Positions 32,881 through 41,730 of a stretch of 64,000 bases of DNA are shown piece after piece. The notes beneath the pieces are model-generated. The model searched no databases, was not told the origin of the DNA, and saw nothing but the letters and a program-made list of their open reading frames with translations. The DNA lies in the NCBI GenBank assembly GCA_036259475.1, contig DATABS010000107.1:1-64000 (forward strand), given 5' to 3'. The translations under genes and the position numbers were made by a program. Each line of letters begins with the position of its first letter. The first letter of the stretch is position 1. This DNA is from ZC4RG17 sp036259475 (lineage in GTDB: Bacteria > Actinomycetota > Acidimicrobiia > Spongiisociales > ZC4RG35).

Positions 32881-35454
32881 TTGCGTGACGCGGCACAGAA
32901 CCGAACCGACGAGACGAAGATGACGGCCGAGGCCTTCTTCGCCGCCCTGCCGTTTGCTCCTGATCGGTTCCAGGTCGAGGCGGCCGAGTCGATCGACTCC
33001 GGCCGTTCGGTGGTGGTCACGGCGCCAACGGGCGCCGGCAAGACCCTGGTGGCCGAGGTGGCGGTGCACCTGGCGCTCGACCGGGGACGTCGGGCGTTCT
33101 ACACCACTCCGATCAAGGCGCTCTCGAACCAGAAGTTCGGTGATTTCGTCGAGCGGTACGGGCCACATCGCGTCGGCCTCCTCACGGGCGACAACGTGAT
33201 CAACGGCGACGCCGAAGTGGTGGTGATGACCACCGAAGTGCTCCGCAACATGATCTACGCCGACTCGGAGGCGCTCGACGGGGTGGCGGTGGCCGTCCTC
33301 GACGAAGTCCACTACCTGCAGGATCCGTTCCGCGGGGCCGTCTGGGAAGAAGTGATCGTCCACGCCCCCCGTCATCTCCAACTCGTGTCTTTGTCTGCCA
33401 CGATCGCCAACGCAGTCGAGTTCTCCGAGTGGGTCGCCAGCCGACGGGGGCCGACCGACCTGGTGGTGGCCACGGAACGGCCGGTACCGCTCGAGAGCGA
33501 GTACATGATCAAGGATCGCCACAGCCACGAGATCACCCTCCTCCCGACGTTCGTCAGCCGCGACGGTCGGCGCCGGGCCAACCCCCGCATCCAGCGGATG
33601 CTCAGCCTCGACCGGGGGAGAGGACGCCGCTACACCGGGCCTAGGCGACCGGAGGTGATCGAGGCCCTGTGGGAGGAGGGGATGCTGCCGGCGCTCTACT
33701 TCATCTTCTCCCGGGCCGGGTGCGACGCGGCCGCTTTGTCGATCGTCGAGTCCGGGATACGGCTGACGGAGACCGATGAGCGAGAAGAGATCCGACGAAT
33801 CGCCGAGGAGCGGACCGCTCATCTGAGCGATGCCGATCTCGGAGTCCTCGGATACGACCGGTGGATCGCCGGCTTGGAGGTGGGCGTGGCCGCCCACCAC
33901 GCCGGCATGGTGCCTGCCTTCAAGGAAACCGTGGAGGAGTTGTTCGCCGCCGGACGCCTCGGGGCCGTCTTCGCCACCGAGACTCTGGCCCTGGGAATCA
34001 ACATGCCCGCCCGCACCGTGGTTCTCGAGAGCCTCTCGAAGTTCAACGGTGAGACCCACGAGCTGATGCAGCCGGGCGACTACACCCAGCTGACGGGTCG
34101 GGCGGGACGACGGGGGATAGACGACATCGGCTACGGGGTGGTGCTGCACAGCCGGTACGTTCCCTTCGAGGAGGTGACGGACATCGCCGCCGCCGGGAGC
34201 CATCCCCTCCTGTCGAGCTTTCGGCCCACCTACAACATGGCCGCCAACCTGGTGGCCAACTACGACGAGGAGAGGGCGGTGGAGTTGCTCGAGGCCTCGT
34301 TCGCCCAGTTCCAGAGGCAAGGAGACACTGCTCAGGCCGAGCGGCGTCTGGCGGAGATGGAAAGCCGCCTCGACGATGAACGGCAGAATGCCGAGTGTGA
34401 ACTGGGCTCGGTGGCCGAGTACGCCGCCCTGCTCGACGAGGGTTCGGGACGAAAAAAGGAAGAAGGACTGGCCGGGAGGCTTCGCCCCGGGGACGTCATC
34501 GACGTGCCCTCCGGGTCCAAGGCGGGACGCTACGCCGTCCTCAAGCCGCTCGGCCGTACCGACGGTCGTCCCCGGTTGCTCGTCCTCGGCACATCGGGTC
34601 GGGTGTCGACCATCGGAGACCGCGACGTGGTCACGGGATCATCTCGGGCAGGCTCCATCGACCTTCCGACCCCGTTCCACCCCCGCGACCGACGGTTCCG
34701 CCAGGACGCCCTTCGCTCGCTGCGAAAGGTGCCAAACGAGCCCCGTAGCCGTCGTGCTGCCCACCGGACCCCGGCCCATCCGGTGGCGGAGTGCCCCGAC
34801 GCCGAGGAGCACCTTCGCTGGCTGCGACGAGCCCGGCGAACCGAACGACGGGTAGAGCAGCTGCGGGAGTCCCTCCGCAGCCAGGGGGTGGGACTGGTCA
34901 ACGAATTCGACTCGATCCGCCGGCTTCTGGGCGATTGGGGCTATCTGGAGGGCTGGTCGCTCACTCCCCGCGGGCGCCGGTTGCGTTTCATCTACAACGA
35001 ACTCGACCTCTTGCTCACGGAGGCGTCAGAGCGGGGACTTTTCTGGGGTCTCGACGCCCGCGAACTCGCCGCCTTCGCCTCCACCTTCGTCTACGAGCCG
35101 CGTCGAGAGGAGGGTGGGACACCGGCCTGGCCGACGGCGCTTCTGGCGGAGAGGTGGGAAGACCTCGAGGCGCTGTGGCTGGAGCTGACCGACGCCGAAC
35201 GATCGCTTCACCTGCCGCTGAGCCGCCGCCCCGAGGGAGGGATCGCCCGGGCGGTACACGAATGGGCCGCCGGCACCGAGTTCGAGGATCTGTCCGACCG
35301 ATCGATGGCGCCGGGCGATTTCGTGCGCGTATCCCGGCAACTGGTCGACCTGATCCGCCAGATCCGTAATGCCGTGCCGGAGATCGACGACGTCGCGGTC
35401 GATGCCCTCAAAGCGATCGACCGCGGGGTGGTCGCCGCCCAAGGCGTGGGCTGA
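32881..35454 (+). CDS. helY: Ski2/Mtr4-like RNA helicase (HelY type)
   Basis: The 857-residue helicase has Walker A (APTGAGKT), the DEVH box (VLDEVHYLQDP), SATIAN, and motif VI QLTGRAGRRGID, then the long C-terminal arch and helical regions of the Ski2 family. It stands downstream of tatC as in mycobacteria. The frame begins at TTG 32881, which has a TAAGGC shortly upstream; ATG 32920 is an alternative start. Likely cytoplasmic RNA processing; not tested in this lineage. Confidence 0.92.
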   Translation: MRDAAQNRTDETKMTAEAFFAALPFAPDRFQVEAAESIDSGRSVVVTAPTGAGKTLVAEVAVHLALDRGRRAFYTTPIKALSNQKFGDFVERYGPHRVGLLTGDNVINGDAEVVVMTTEVLRNMIYADSEALDGVAVAVLDEVHYLQDPFRGAVWEEVIVHAPRHLQLVSLSATIANAVEFSEWVASRRGPTDLVVATERPVPLESEYMIKDRHSHEITLLPTFVSRDGRRRANPRIQRMLSLDRGRGRRYTGPRRPEVIEALWEEGMLPALYFIFSRAGCDAAALSIVESGIRLTETDEREEIRRIAEERTAHLSDADLGVLGYDRWIAGLEVGVAAHHAGMVPAFKETVEELFAAGRLGAVFATETLALGINMPARTVVLESLSKFNGETHELMQPGDYTQLTGRAGRRGIDDIGYGVVLHSRYVPFEEVTDIAAAGSHPLLSSFRPTYNMAANLVANYDEERAVELLEASFAQFQRQGDTAQAERRLAEMESRLDDERQNAECELGSVAEYAALLDEGSGRKKEEGLAGRLRPGDVIDVPSGSKAGRYAVLKPLGRTDGRPRLLVLGTSGRVSTIGDRDVVTGSSRAGSIDLPTPFHPRDRRFRQDALRSLRKVPNEPRSRRAAHRTPAHPVAECPDAEEHLRWLRRARRTERRVEQLRESLRSQGVGLVNEFDSIRRLLGDWGYLEGWSLTPRGRRLRFIYNELDLLLTEASERGLFWGLDARELAAFASTFVYEPRREEGGTPAWPTALLAERWEDLEALWLELTDAERSLHLPLSRRPEGGIARAVHEWAAGTEFEDLSDRSMAPGDFVRVSRQLVDLIRQIRNAVPEIDDVAVDALKAIDRGVVAAQGVG

Positions 35455-36335
35455 TGGGGGCTCGCTGGGTCGTGGTGGCGAATCCGGCGGCAGGGAAGCG
35501 TCCGATCCAGATGTCCCGGGTGCGGGCGGCGCTGATCGAGGCGGGGATCGAAGCCGACTTCTTGATGCCTTCCGATGTCACTGAGATGAAGCAGGCACTC
35601 GCCGAGGCGGTGACTGCCGAGCGGCTGGCCTTGGTGGGCGGAGATGGGACGGTCAACCAGGCGGTGAACGTCCTCCTGGAGCGGGAAAGGGAGAGACTTC
35701 CGATCCTCGGCGTACTTCCCGCCGGCACTGGATGTGATCTGCTGCGGACATTCGGCATCCCCCAGGATGTGGAAGGGGCAGCCCACCATCTGCGGGGCGA
35801 CGCGGTCTATGTCATCGACGTCGGTGAGTTGTCGGGCACGTGGGGGACTCGCCGCTTCGCCAACGTCGCTCAGGCGGGGGTGGGAGCGGCGGCCGTGGCG
35901 ACCGCCGGACGTCTGTCCCGGCGCCTGGGGTCCCAGAGATACCTGGTCTCGTTTGGGATCCGCCTGCCCGGCTTTCCGGCCACCGAGATCGAGCTCACCA
36001 CCGAGCGCCGGACGTATCGAGGTCGAGCGTTGGCCGTGATCATGGCCAACGCCCAGTTCTTCGCCGGGGGATGGAACATCGCTCCCAAGGCGATGCTCGT
36101 CGATGGTGCCTTCGACCTCCAGGTGCTGAACGTTCCCAAGACCTCGGCACCGGCCCTGGTTCCCAAGATCATGCGGGGGCTCCACCTGACTGAGAAAGGC
36201 GTCAGGCGGATCAGCGCTCCGTCCTTTCGGCTCGAGACGGACCTCCCCTGGCCGGTCGAGGTTGACGGTGACTTTCTCGGGAATACCCCGGTCGACGGGC
36301 AGGTTCTCCCCGCGGCTATCCAACTGAAGATCTAA
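35454..36335 (+). CDS. Diacylglycerol kinase-family lipid kinase (DgkB/YegS)
   Basis: A 293-residue kinase with the NPAAGKRP start, the GGDGTVNQAVN nucleotide motif, and LGVLPAGTGCDLLRTF. The C-terminal part has a typical VDGDFLG segment. Members phosphorylate diacylglycerol or other lipids. It overlaps helY by one base. Confidence 0.9.
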   Translation: MGARWVVVANPAAGKRPIQMSRVRAALIEAGIEADFLMPSDVTEMKQALAEAVTAERLALVGGDGTVNQAVNVLLERERERLPILGVLPAGTGCDLLRTFGIPQDVEGAAHHLRGDAVYVIDVGELSGTWGTRRFANVAQAGVGAAAVATAGRLSRRLGSQRYLVSFGIRLPGFPATEIELTTERRTYRGRALAVIMANAQFFAGGWNIAPKAMLVDGAFDLQVLNVPKTSAPALVPKIMRGLHLTEKGVRRISAPSFRLETDLPWPVEVDGDFLGNTPVDGQVLPAAIQLKI

Positions 36336-36363
36336 CCGGCCAACGAGCGCAGCGGCGAGGTCC

Positions 36364-36369
36364 TATACT
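36364..36369 (+). promoter_or_regulatory. -10 box of the DUF4193 gene
   Basis: TATACT lies 34 nt before the ATG, and AAGGAG close to the start gives a conventional leader. Confidence 0.5.
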
Positions 36370-36403
36370 CGCCGCCGCCCAGGTCGATTGGGGGCAAGGA
36401 GAG

Positions 36404-36907
36404 ATGACTACCGAAGATCTCGACGAGTTCGAGGATCAGACAGAAGAAGAAGAAGAAGAAGACGAAGAGTTCAACGAGGACGACATCGAGCTGGATGAGG
36501 ACGTCGACCTGGAAGATGACGTGGATCTGGACGAAGACGTCGACCTCGAAGATGACGTGGATCTGGCGGAGGATGTCCTCGAGGACGACGTCACCCTCGA
36601 CGACGACTTCGAAGCCGACGACGACGGCGACGACGAGGCGGAGGGGGACGACGAAGACGAGACCGCCGAGGCCCTAGACGAACTCGAGGCCGAAGAGCTG
36701 GAGCTTCTCGACGAGGAGGCGGAGGACGCGCTCCTCGTAGATGAAGCGGCCGAGCTGCGCGCCATCCGGCGCGAGGAGCTGACGCTGAACGTCGACGCCC
36801 AGGTCCAGCGATCCGATGAGTTCGTCTGCCGGTCGTGCTTTCTGGTGAAGCGCAGCAGCCAGCTGGCCAACAAGAGGACGATGATCTGCTTCGACTGTGC
36901 CTCATGA
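36404..36907 (+). CDS. DUF4193 family protein with a long acidic repeat
   Basis: The C-terminal 35 residues (SDEFVCRSCFLVKRSSQLA ... MICFDCAS) match the DUF4193 zinc-ribbon-like end known from mycobacteria and streptomycetes, with four cysteines in two CxxC pairs. The 167-residue protein is much longer than the usual ~100 because of about 110 residues of Glu/Asp repeat (EDVDLEDDVDLDEDVDLEDDVDL). It has a good ribosome binding site (AAGGAG). Function unknown; the acidic tail suggests interaction with basic proteins or RNA polymerase, which is only a guess. Its end overlaps the ppm gene by 11 nt. Confidence 0.85.
   Translation: MTTEDLDEFEDQTEEEEEEDEEFNEDDIELDEDVDLEDDVDLDEDVDLEDDVDLAEDVLEDDVTLDDDFEADDDGDDEAEGDDEDETAEALDELEAEELELLDEEAEDALLVDEAAELRAIRREELTLNVDAQVQRSDEFVCRSCFLVKRSSQLANKRTMICFDCAS
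36497..36568 (+). repeat. Two tandem 36-bp units within the acidic repeat
   Basis: Two adjacent copies (36497-36532 and 36533-36568) differ at only a few positions and each encodes E-D-V-D-L-E-D-D-V-D-L plus D or A. They indicate recent tandem duplication by slippage or unequal crossover in the coding sequence. Confidence 0.8.
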
Positions 36908-37619
36908 GGCCGTCACTGTCGTAGTCCCGACTTACAACGAGCGGGAGAACCTGCCCCACCTGGCGGCGGCGATTCTGCTCCACGGCTACTCCTTGCTCAT
37001 CGTGGATGACGATTCGCCCGACGGAACCGGTGAGATCGCCGATTCACTCGCCGCCGAGATGCCCCGCCTGGCGGTCATCCACCGAATGCGCAAGGAAGGT
37101 CTTGGTCCGGCGTACGCCGCCGGGTTCGATCGAGCGCTGTCTGAGGGGGCCGGGATAGTGGTCGAGATGGATGCCGACTTCTCACACAGCCCCGCCGACC
37201 TTCCCCGCATGGTTGAAGCCGTCGAGGAGGGGGCGGACCTGGCGATCGGCTCTCGGTATGTGCCCGGCGGAGACACGCCCGACTGGCCGCTGCATCGCCG
37301 GTTGATCTCACGGGGGGGAAACCTGTACGTCCGGCTGATGCTCGGCCTACCGATCCGCGACGCCACCGCCGGGTTTCGGGCCTTCCGGGCCTCGGCGCTG
37401 CGCACGTTGCCGTACCGAAAAGCGGAGGCGTCCGGCTATGGCTTCCAGGTCGAGATGGCCTGGCACGCCTACCGTGCCGGCCTCGACATCCGGGAGGTGC
37501 CGATCGTGTTCCGCGACCGTGAGCAAGGCACGTCGAAGATGGGTACCGCGATCGTCCTGGAAGCCATGGGCCTCGTTACCCGGTGGGGTATCGGGCGCAT
37601 GCTGGGTTCGTATCGCTGA
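36897..37619 (+). CDS. ppm1: Polyprenol-monophosphate mannose synthase-like glycosyltransferase
   Basis: The 240-residue GT2 enzyme has VVPTYNERENL, the nucleotide loop IVDDDSPDGTGE, the metal site DADFSHSP and the VPIVFRDREQGTSKM stretch of the dolichol-phosphate mannosyltransferase group. It makes mannosyl-phosphopolyprenol for cell-envelope glycolipids and glycoproteins. No membrane domain is fused. The GTG start overlaps the end of the DUF4193 gene. Confidence 0.9.
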   Translation: MPHEAVTVVVPTYNERENLPHLAAAILLHGYSLLIVDDDSPDGTGEIADSLAAEMPRLAVIHRMRKEGLGPAYAAGFDRALSEGAGIVVEMDADFSHSPADLPRMVEAVEEGADLAIGSRYVPGGDTPDWPLHRRLISRGGNLYVRLMLGLPIRDATAGFRAFRASALRTLPYRKAEASGYGFQVEMAWHAYRAGLDIREVPIVFRDREQGTSKMGTAIVLEAMGLVTRWGIGRMLGSYR

Positions 37620-37639
37620 CCCGGTACGCTCCCACGCCG

Positions 37640-38149
37640 ATGCAGGTCTCCGCTCGTCTTGCCACCGCCGCTGACGTAGCCCTCCTCGTCGAGTTGTACA
37701 GACAGCTGGAGGACGAAATGACGGCTCTCCATCGCATGTGGCCGTTAGCCGACGGACTGGCCGAGCCGATAGAGACGACCTTGGACGAGGCGGTCGATGA
37801 TCCGGAAACGGTCGTCATGATCGGGCAGGTGGACGGTGTCCCTTTCGGCTTCATCCTCGCCCGCGTGGAGATCCTCCTGCCTCAGAGTGGTGCCGAACCG
37901 CTCGGTTCCATCCGGCTGGTGTACACCCACCCGAACGCCAGGGAGGTTGGGGTGGCGGAAGCGATGCGGGACGAAGTGATGGATGTCTTCCGCCAGAGGG
38001 GAATCACGAAGTTCGACGCCCATGTGCTTCCCGGTCACCGACTGGCCAAGAACTTCTTCGAGGCGGGGGGCTTCTCGGCCCGCTCGATCGTCATGCATCA
38101 CGACGACCGGCCGCCGGAGCGGCCGACCCGTGATCCGCGGCTCCGCTGA
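37640..38149 (+). CDS. GNAT acetyltransferase
   Basis: The 169-residue protein has a GNAT fold: RLATAADVALLVELYRQLEDE at the start, RLVYTHPNAREVGVAEAMRDEV in the acetyl-CoA region and HVLPGHRLAKNFFEAGGFSA near the end. The substrate is unknown. TACGCT lies 9 nt before the ATG. Its stop overlaps the following NUDIX gene by about 20 nt. Confidence 0.82.
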   Translation: MQVSARLATAADVALLVELYRQLEDEMTALHRMWPLADGLAEPIETTLDEAVDDPETVVMIGQVDGVPFGFILARVEILLPQSGAEPLGSIRLVYTHPNAREVGVAEAMRDEVMDVFRQRGITKFDAHVLPGHRLAKNFFEAGGFSARSIVMHHDDRPPERPTRDPRLR

Positions 38150-38555
38150 CCGGCCGATCCCCGGAGTGGGCGTCGCGGTCGTCGACGACCGGCGGATCCT
38201 CCTCGTACAGCGAGGCCGCGAACCGGGCAAGGGCCTGTGGGCGGTACCGGGGGGCAAGGTGGACGTCGGTGAGACCCTGGTTGACGCCGCCCGGCGCGAG
38301 GTCATGGAGGAGACGGGCATGGAGGTCGAGGTGGGCGACGTGCTCTGGGCGGGCGAGAGCATCGGCCCCGGCGATCCGCCCGGCTGGCACTACGTGTTGG
38401 TGGACTTCTTCGCCACCCGGCTGGCCGGCGAGCCGGTCGCCGCTGACGACGCCGCCGCCCTCGGGTGGTTCACTCTCGACGAAGCTCTCCAGTTGCCGCT
38501 GACGCCGACGATGCCGGCCCTCCTCCACACACTGCAGGAGACGGGACATCTGTGA
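38130..38555 (+). CDS. NUDIX hydrolase
   Basis: The 141-residue protein has a complete NUDIX box (GKVDVGETLVDAARREVMEE-TG) and the typical start GVGVAVVDDRRILLVQRG. It resembles the MutT/8-oxo-dGTP or ADP-sugar pyrophosphatase group; substrate is not predictable. GTG 38130 is the start in the overlap with the acetyltransferase gene. Confidence 0.87.
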   Translation: MIRGSADRPIPGVGVAVVDDRRILLVQRGREPGKGLWAVPGGKVDVGETLVDAARREVMEETGMEVEVGDVLWAGESIGPGDPPGWHYVLVDFFATRLAGEPVAADDAAALGWFTLDEALQLPLTPTMPALLHTLQETGHL

Positions 38556-38561
38556 AGCTGA

Positions 38562-38567
38562 TACCTT
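38562..38567 (+). promoter_or_regulatory. -10 box, leaderless arrangement
   Basis: TACCTT is followed by 7 nt and ATG 38575. Confidence 0.45.
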
Positions 38568-38574
38568 TCAGCGG

Positions 38575-39390
38575 ATGATCGCCCCTCAAGTCGCACCGGA
38601 GATCGATCGGCTCGTCCTGTCCGTCAACGGCCAGGCGATGGAGAACGACAAGGACGAGCTGCAGGCCCTGGCAACAGAGGCGGGTCTGGATACGCTGACC
38701 CTGCTGCCCCAGGTCGCCGAGTTCCTGCTCGCTGGCAGGCTGCCCCCGGACCTGGCGGTCATCCGGATGCGCTACCGGCCACCCGAAGCCATCGTCGGGC
38801 GGCTGGATGAACTGGCCTCCGGGGGATTCATCGAGGAGACGGCGGACGGCTACGTGGCCACCGCGTCACTTCGTCCGGTACTCGAAGCCGTGCTCGCCAG
38901 CCAGGCTGCGACAGCCGCCTCGATGTGGTCGGGGTACTCCGCCGAGGTGGAGACAGCGGCCGCGATCGCTCGCCAAGTCATCGACGGGACCAGCGACGAT
39001 CACCTAGTCGCAGTCGTGCACCGCCAACTCCCCGAACCGACGGATGCCTATGCGCTGCTCCACCGGCGCTCTATCACCCTCCGCTACATCCGCCAGCACG
39101 ACCATGCCGAGGCGTGGCTCGCCGAGGGGCTGACCCCGGCCGACATGGTGATCCTCACGAGCCTGTGGAAGGGCGAACGCCCGGAAGCGAGCGAAGATGC
39201 GGCGTCCCTGGTCGCCAGGGGACTGGTCCGCCAGGACTTCGGCGGCCTCACGGACGACGGTTTCGAACTGAGGGAGGCCATCGAGGCCGAGACGAACCGC
39301 CGCGCACAATCCTCATTCGACGTGCTCGATGAGGCGACCGCGAACGAGTTCCTCTCGGTCGTTCGGCGGATACCCGGCGAGGTCGACTGA
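38575..39390 (+). CDS. Winged-helix protein resembling the SCO6745 family
   Basis: The 271-residue product is helical with two probable winged-helix units. The second half (HAEAWLAEGLTPADMVILTSL ... GLVRQDFGGLTDDGFELREAIEAETNRRA) follows the MarR-like SCO6745 proteins of actinobacteria, whose function is unknown. The first 50 residues are less typical. Assignment is by resemblance only. Confidence 0.6.
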   Translation: MIAPQVAPEIDRLVLSVNGQAMENDKDELQALATEAGLDTLTLLPQVAEFLLAGRLPPDLAVIRMRYRPPEAIVGRLDELASGGFIEETADGYVATASLRPVLEAVLASQAATAASMWSGYSAEVETAAAIARQVIDGTSDDHLVAVVHRQLPEPTDAYALLHRRSITLRYIRQHDHAEAWLAEGLTPADMVILTSLWKGERPEASEDAASLVARGLVRQDFGGLTDDGFELREAIEAETNRRAQSSFDVLDEATANEFLSVVRRIPGEVD

Positions 39391-39401
39391 GAGCGGTCCG
39401 C

Positions 39402-39407
39402 TACCGT
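39402..39407 (+). promoter_or_regulatory. -10 box of the M20 peptidase gene, leaderless arrangement
   Basis: TACCGT lies 7 nt before GTG 39415 and overlaps an alternative GTG at 39406, which argues for the downstream start. Confidence 0.5.
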
Positions 39408-39414
39408 GCCCGAG

Positions 39415-40746
39415 GTGACTGACCCGACGGTAGATCTGCTGCAGCAGCTGATCCGGAACCGCTGCGTCAACGATGGGACCCCCGAGTCGGGACAGGAGGA
39501 GCGTTCGGTCGAGACCCTGGCCGAATACCTGGCGGCGCGCGGAGAGGTCATCGAGCCGGTACCGGGTCGCCAATCCGTCGTCTACCGGATCCCGGGGGCT
39601 GACCCCGAGGCACCCAGCTTGGCCCTCCTGCCGCATCTCGACGTCGTTCCCGTCAGCCCGGAAGGCTGGTCTGTCGATCCGTTCGCCGCCGAGATATCCG
39701 ACGGGTTCGTCTGGGGCCGCGGAGCGGTGGACATGCTGAACGTCACTGCCGCAATGGCGACCGTCTTCCGACCGTATCTAACCGGCGAAAAGCAGCTTCC
39801 GGGCGATCTCGTGTTAGCCGCCGTGGCCGATGAGGAGAACTCGGGCACACTCGGCGCCGAATACCTGGTCGAGCACCATTGGGACCTGGTCGGCGCCGAC
39901 TATCTCCTCACGGAAGTCGCCTACCCGGCCCTCCTCACCCAGACCGGTCCCACCTATCCAGTGTCGGTGGGGGAGAAGGGCCCGTACTGGACGACGATGC
40001 GGTCACACGGCACACCGGGTCACGGTTCGGCGCCCTACGGAGCCGACAACGCACTCAGTCCGATCGCCGAAGCGCTCCACGGGCTCTTCACGACCCCTAT
40101 GCCGGTTGCCATAACCGACGAGTGGCGGGAATTCGTCGAGGGCCTGGATCTCGATCCCGACCTGGCCGCCGCTTTGGTCGATCCCGACCGCGTCGACCGA
40201 GCAATCGACAGCCTGGCGGTGGACGACCCGGCCTTCGCCCGATACGTCCACGCCGCCACCCACCTGACGGTGTCGCCCAACAAGGTGACGGGAGGGGTGA
40301 AGGCGAACGTGATTCCCGACGCCGTGGACGCCGAGGTCGACCTGCGGGCCCTGCCCGGAATGGACCGCGAATTCGTGGATGAGCACCTTCGCAAGGCGAT
40401 GGGCGCCGCCGCCGACCATATCGAGCTGGTGCCCATGGCGGATCATCAGCCGAGCAGCTCCACACGTGGCAACCCCCTGTGGGACGCGATCGTCGACGGC
40501 ATCGAGGACCACACCGGTTCCCGTCGGGTGGTGCCTGCCCTGATGACCGTCGCCACGGATGCGCGGTTCTTCCGGAGCCGCGGGACCGTCGCCTATGGCG
40601 TCGGTCTTTTCGACGACCGGATCGGATTCGGGGAGTTCCTCAGCCTCTTCCACGGACATGACGAGCGCGTGTCGGTCGAGTCGGTGGTGAGAACCGCCCG
40701 TCTCCTCGAAACGGTGGTCGAGCGCTTCGGGACCCTAACCGGATGA
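39415..40746 (+). CDS. M20 family metallopeptidase
   Basis: The 443-residue enzyme has the di-zinc site of M20 peptidases: LLPHLDVVP, GRGAVDMLN, VADEENSG and the late FHGHDERV histidine. These hydrolyse dipeptides or acylated amino acids. Length and the dimerisation insert (YGADNALSPIAEALHGL) are normal. It is followed by the HAD gene with a 4-nt overlap. Confidence 0.9.
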   Translation: MTDPTVDLLQQLIRNRCVNDGTPESGQEERSVETLAEYLAARGEVIEPVPGRQSVVYRIPGADPEAPSLALLPHLDVVPVSPEGWSVDPFAAEISDGFVWGRGAVDMLNVTAAMATVFRPYLTGEKQLPGDLVLAAVADEENSGTLGAEYLVEHHWDLVGADYLLTEVAYPALLTQTGPTYPVSVGEKGPYWTTMRSHGTPGHGSAPYGADNALSPIAEALHGLFTTPMPVAITDEWREFVEGLDLDPDLAAALVDPDRVDRAIDSLAVDDPAFARYVHAATHLTVSPNKVTGGVKANVIPDAVDAEVDLRALPGMDREFVDEHLRKAMGAAADHIELVPMADHQPSSSTRGNPLWDAIVDGIEDHTGSRRVVPALMTVATDARFFRSRGTVAYGVGLFDDRIGFGEFLSLFHGHDERVSVESVVRTARLLETVVERFGTLTG

Positions 40747-41513
40747 AGGGGGCGGTGGTCTGCGACCTCGACGGGGTCGTATACCGGGGAAAGACCTCCA
40801 TGCCGCACGCCAAGGAGGCGCTCAGGGCCCTGGCCGCTGATGGGAGATCGTTGCTATTCGTCACCAACAACTCGGCGCGTGAGCCGGCCGACGTTCGCCA
40901 GAAGCTGGCCGAAGTCGTCGGCTACGAGGCCGACGAGAGCCAGATCATCACCTCTGCGCTCGTCGCCGCCACCCTGATCGAAGCCGGCCCGGTTCTGGTG
41001 ATGGGCGAAATCGGAGTCGAATCCGCCGTCTTGGCGGCCGGCTTCCGGCTCACCGATGATCCGTTGCAGGCGGCGACGGTGGTGGCGGGGCTCGACCGGG
41101 GCATCACCTATGACCGGGTGGCCCGGGCTTCCACTGCCGTCCGCTCCGGCGCCCGTCTCATCGTCACCAACCGCGACCCCACGTTCCCGGTCGAAGGCGG
41201 CCTGCTTCCCGGGGCCGGTGCCTGTGCCGCCGCGGTCGAAACCGCCGCCGGTGTCACGGGTGTCACCGCCGGAAAGCCCAGCGAAGGTATGCGTTGCCTA
41301 ATCGAGAGCCGTCTGCCCGACGGACCGATCTGGATGGTGGGAGATCGGCCAGACACCGACATCGCCCTCGCCTCGGGTCCGAGGTGGCGATCGGTGCTCG
41401 TACTGACGGGAGTCACCTCCGATCCGGCGACGGCCGATCCCGCTCCGGATTTCGTGGCGGCCGATCTCGGCGAAGCCGCCGAGCTGATACTGAGGCTTTC
41501 GAAGGTGGGGTAG
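40743..41513 (+). CDS. HAD-IIA family phosphatase (NagD-like)
   Basis: The 256-residue protein has motif I DLDGVVYRG, motif II FVTNNSA, and motif III/IV MVGDRPDTDIALA with a C2 cap. Family members dephosphorylate nucleotides or sugar phosphates. The position before the small ORF, tlyA and nadK matches mycobacterial Rv1692, a glycerol-phosphate phosphatase, so that activity is a reasonable guess. Confidence 0.88.
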   Translation: MKGAVVCDLDGVVYRGKTSMPHAKEALRALAADGRSLLFVTNNSAREPADVRQKLAEVVGYEADESQIITSALVAATLIEAGPVLVMGEIGVESAVLAAGFRLTDDPLQAATVVAGLDRGITYDRVARASTAVRSGARLIVTNRDPTFPVEGGLLPGAGACAAAVETAAGVTGVTAGKPSEGMRCLIESRLPDGPIWMVGDRPDTDIALASGPRWRSVLVLTGVTSDPATADPAPDFVAADLGEAAELILRLSKVG

Positions 41514-41571
41514 TCCCCCACTTCGTTGGGGACGAAAACTCGGATGTCTGTGAACTGTCGTTCGGGGAAGC

Positions 41572-41577
41572 GATAAT
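41572..41577 (+). promoter_or_regulatory. -10 box, leaderless arrangement
   Basis: GATAAT is followed by GCGGTC and ATG 41584. Confidence 0.55.
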
Positions 41578-41583
41578 GCGGTC

Positions 41584-41730
41584 ATGGAGGTCACACCCGA
41601 GGAACGGGAAAGACTCGAGTCGGCGCTGGCCGAGCTCGAGATGTTGGATCCGGCCGATCTACCGGATCCGGCGGCCCGACTGGCAGACCTGCTCGGGAGG
41701 ATGCTCGATCTGGCCGGGGAGGAAGCCTGA
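41584..41730 (+). CDS. 48-residue helical protein upstream of tlyA
   Basis: The short product (MEVTPEERERLESALAELEM ... LLGRMLDLAGEEA) is acidic and wholly helical with leucine periodicity, without membrane character. A small gene in this position (Rv1693) is present in mycobacteria, between the HAD phosphatase and tlyA. It starts directly behind a -10 box and its stop overlaps the tlyA start. Confidence 0.7.
   Translation: MEVTPEERERLESALAELEMLDPADLPDPAARLADLLGRMLDLAGEEA

Noticed and set aside
32011..34320. 769-codon open frame on the minus strand opposite tatC and helY
   Set aside because: Antisense to two clear genes; His/Gly/Glu-rich without any domain, as expected of GC-rich antisense frames.
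36497..36568. Direct repeats as a possible CRISPR array
   Set aside because: Only two adjacent copies without spacers, inside a coding frame.
36436..36873. Serine-rich minus-strand frame
   Set aside because: It is the complement of the Asp/Glu repeat of the DUF4193 gene.
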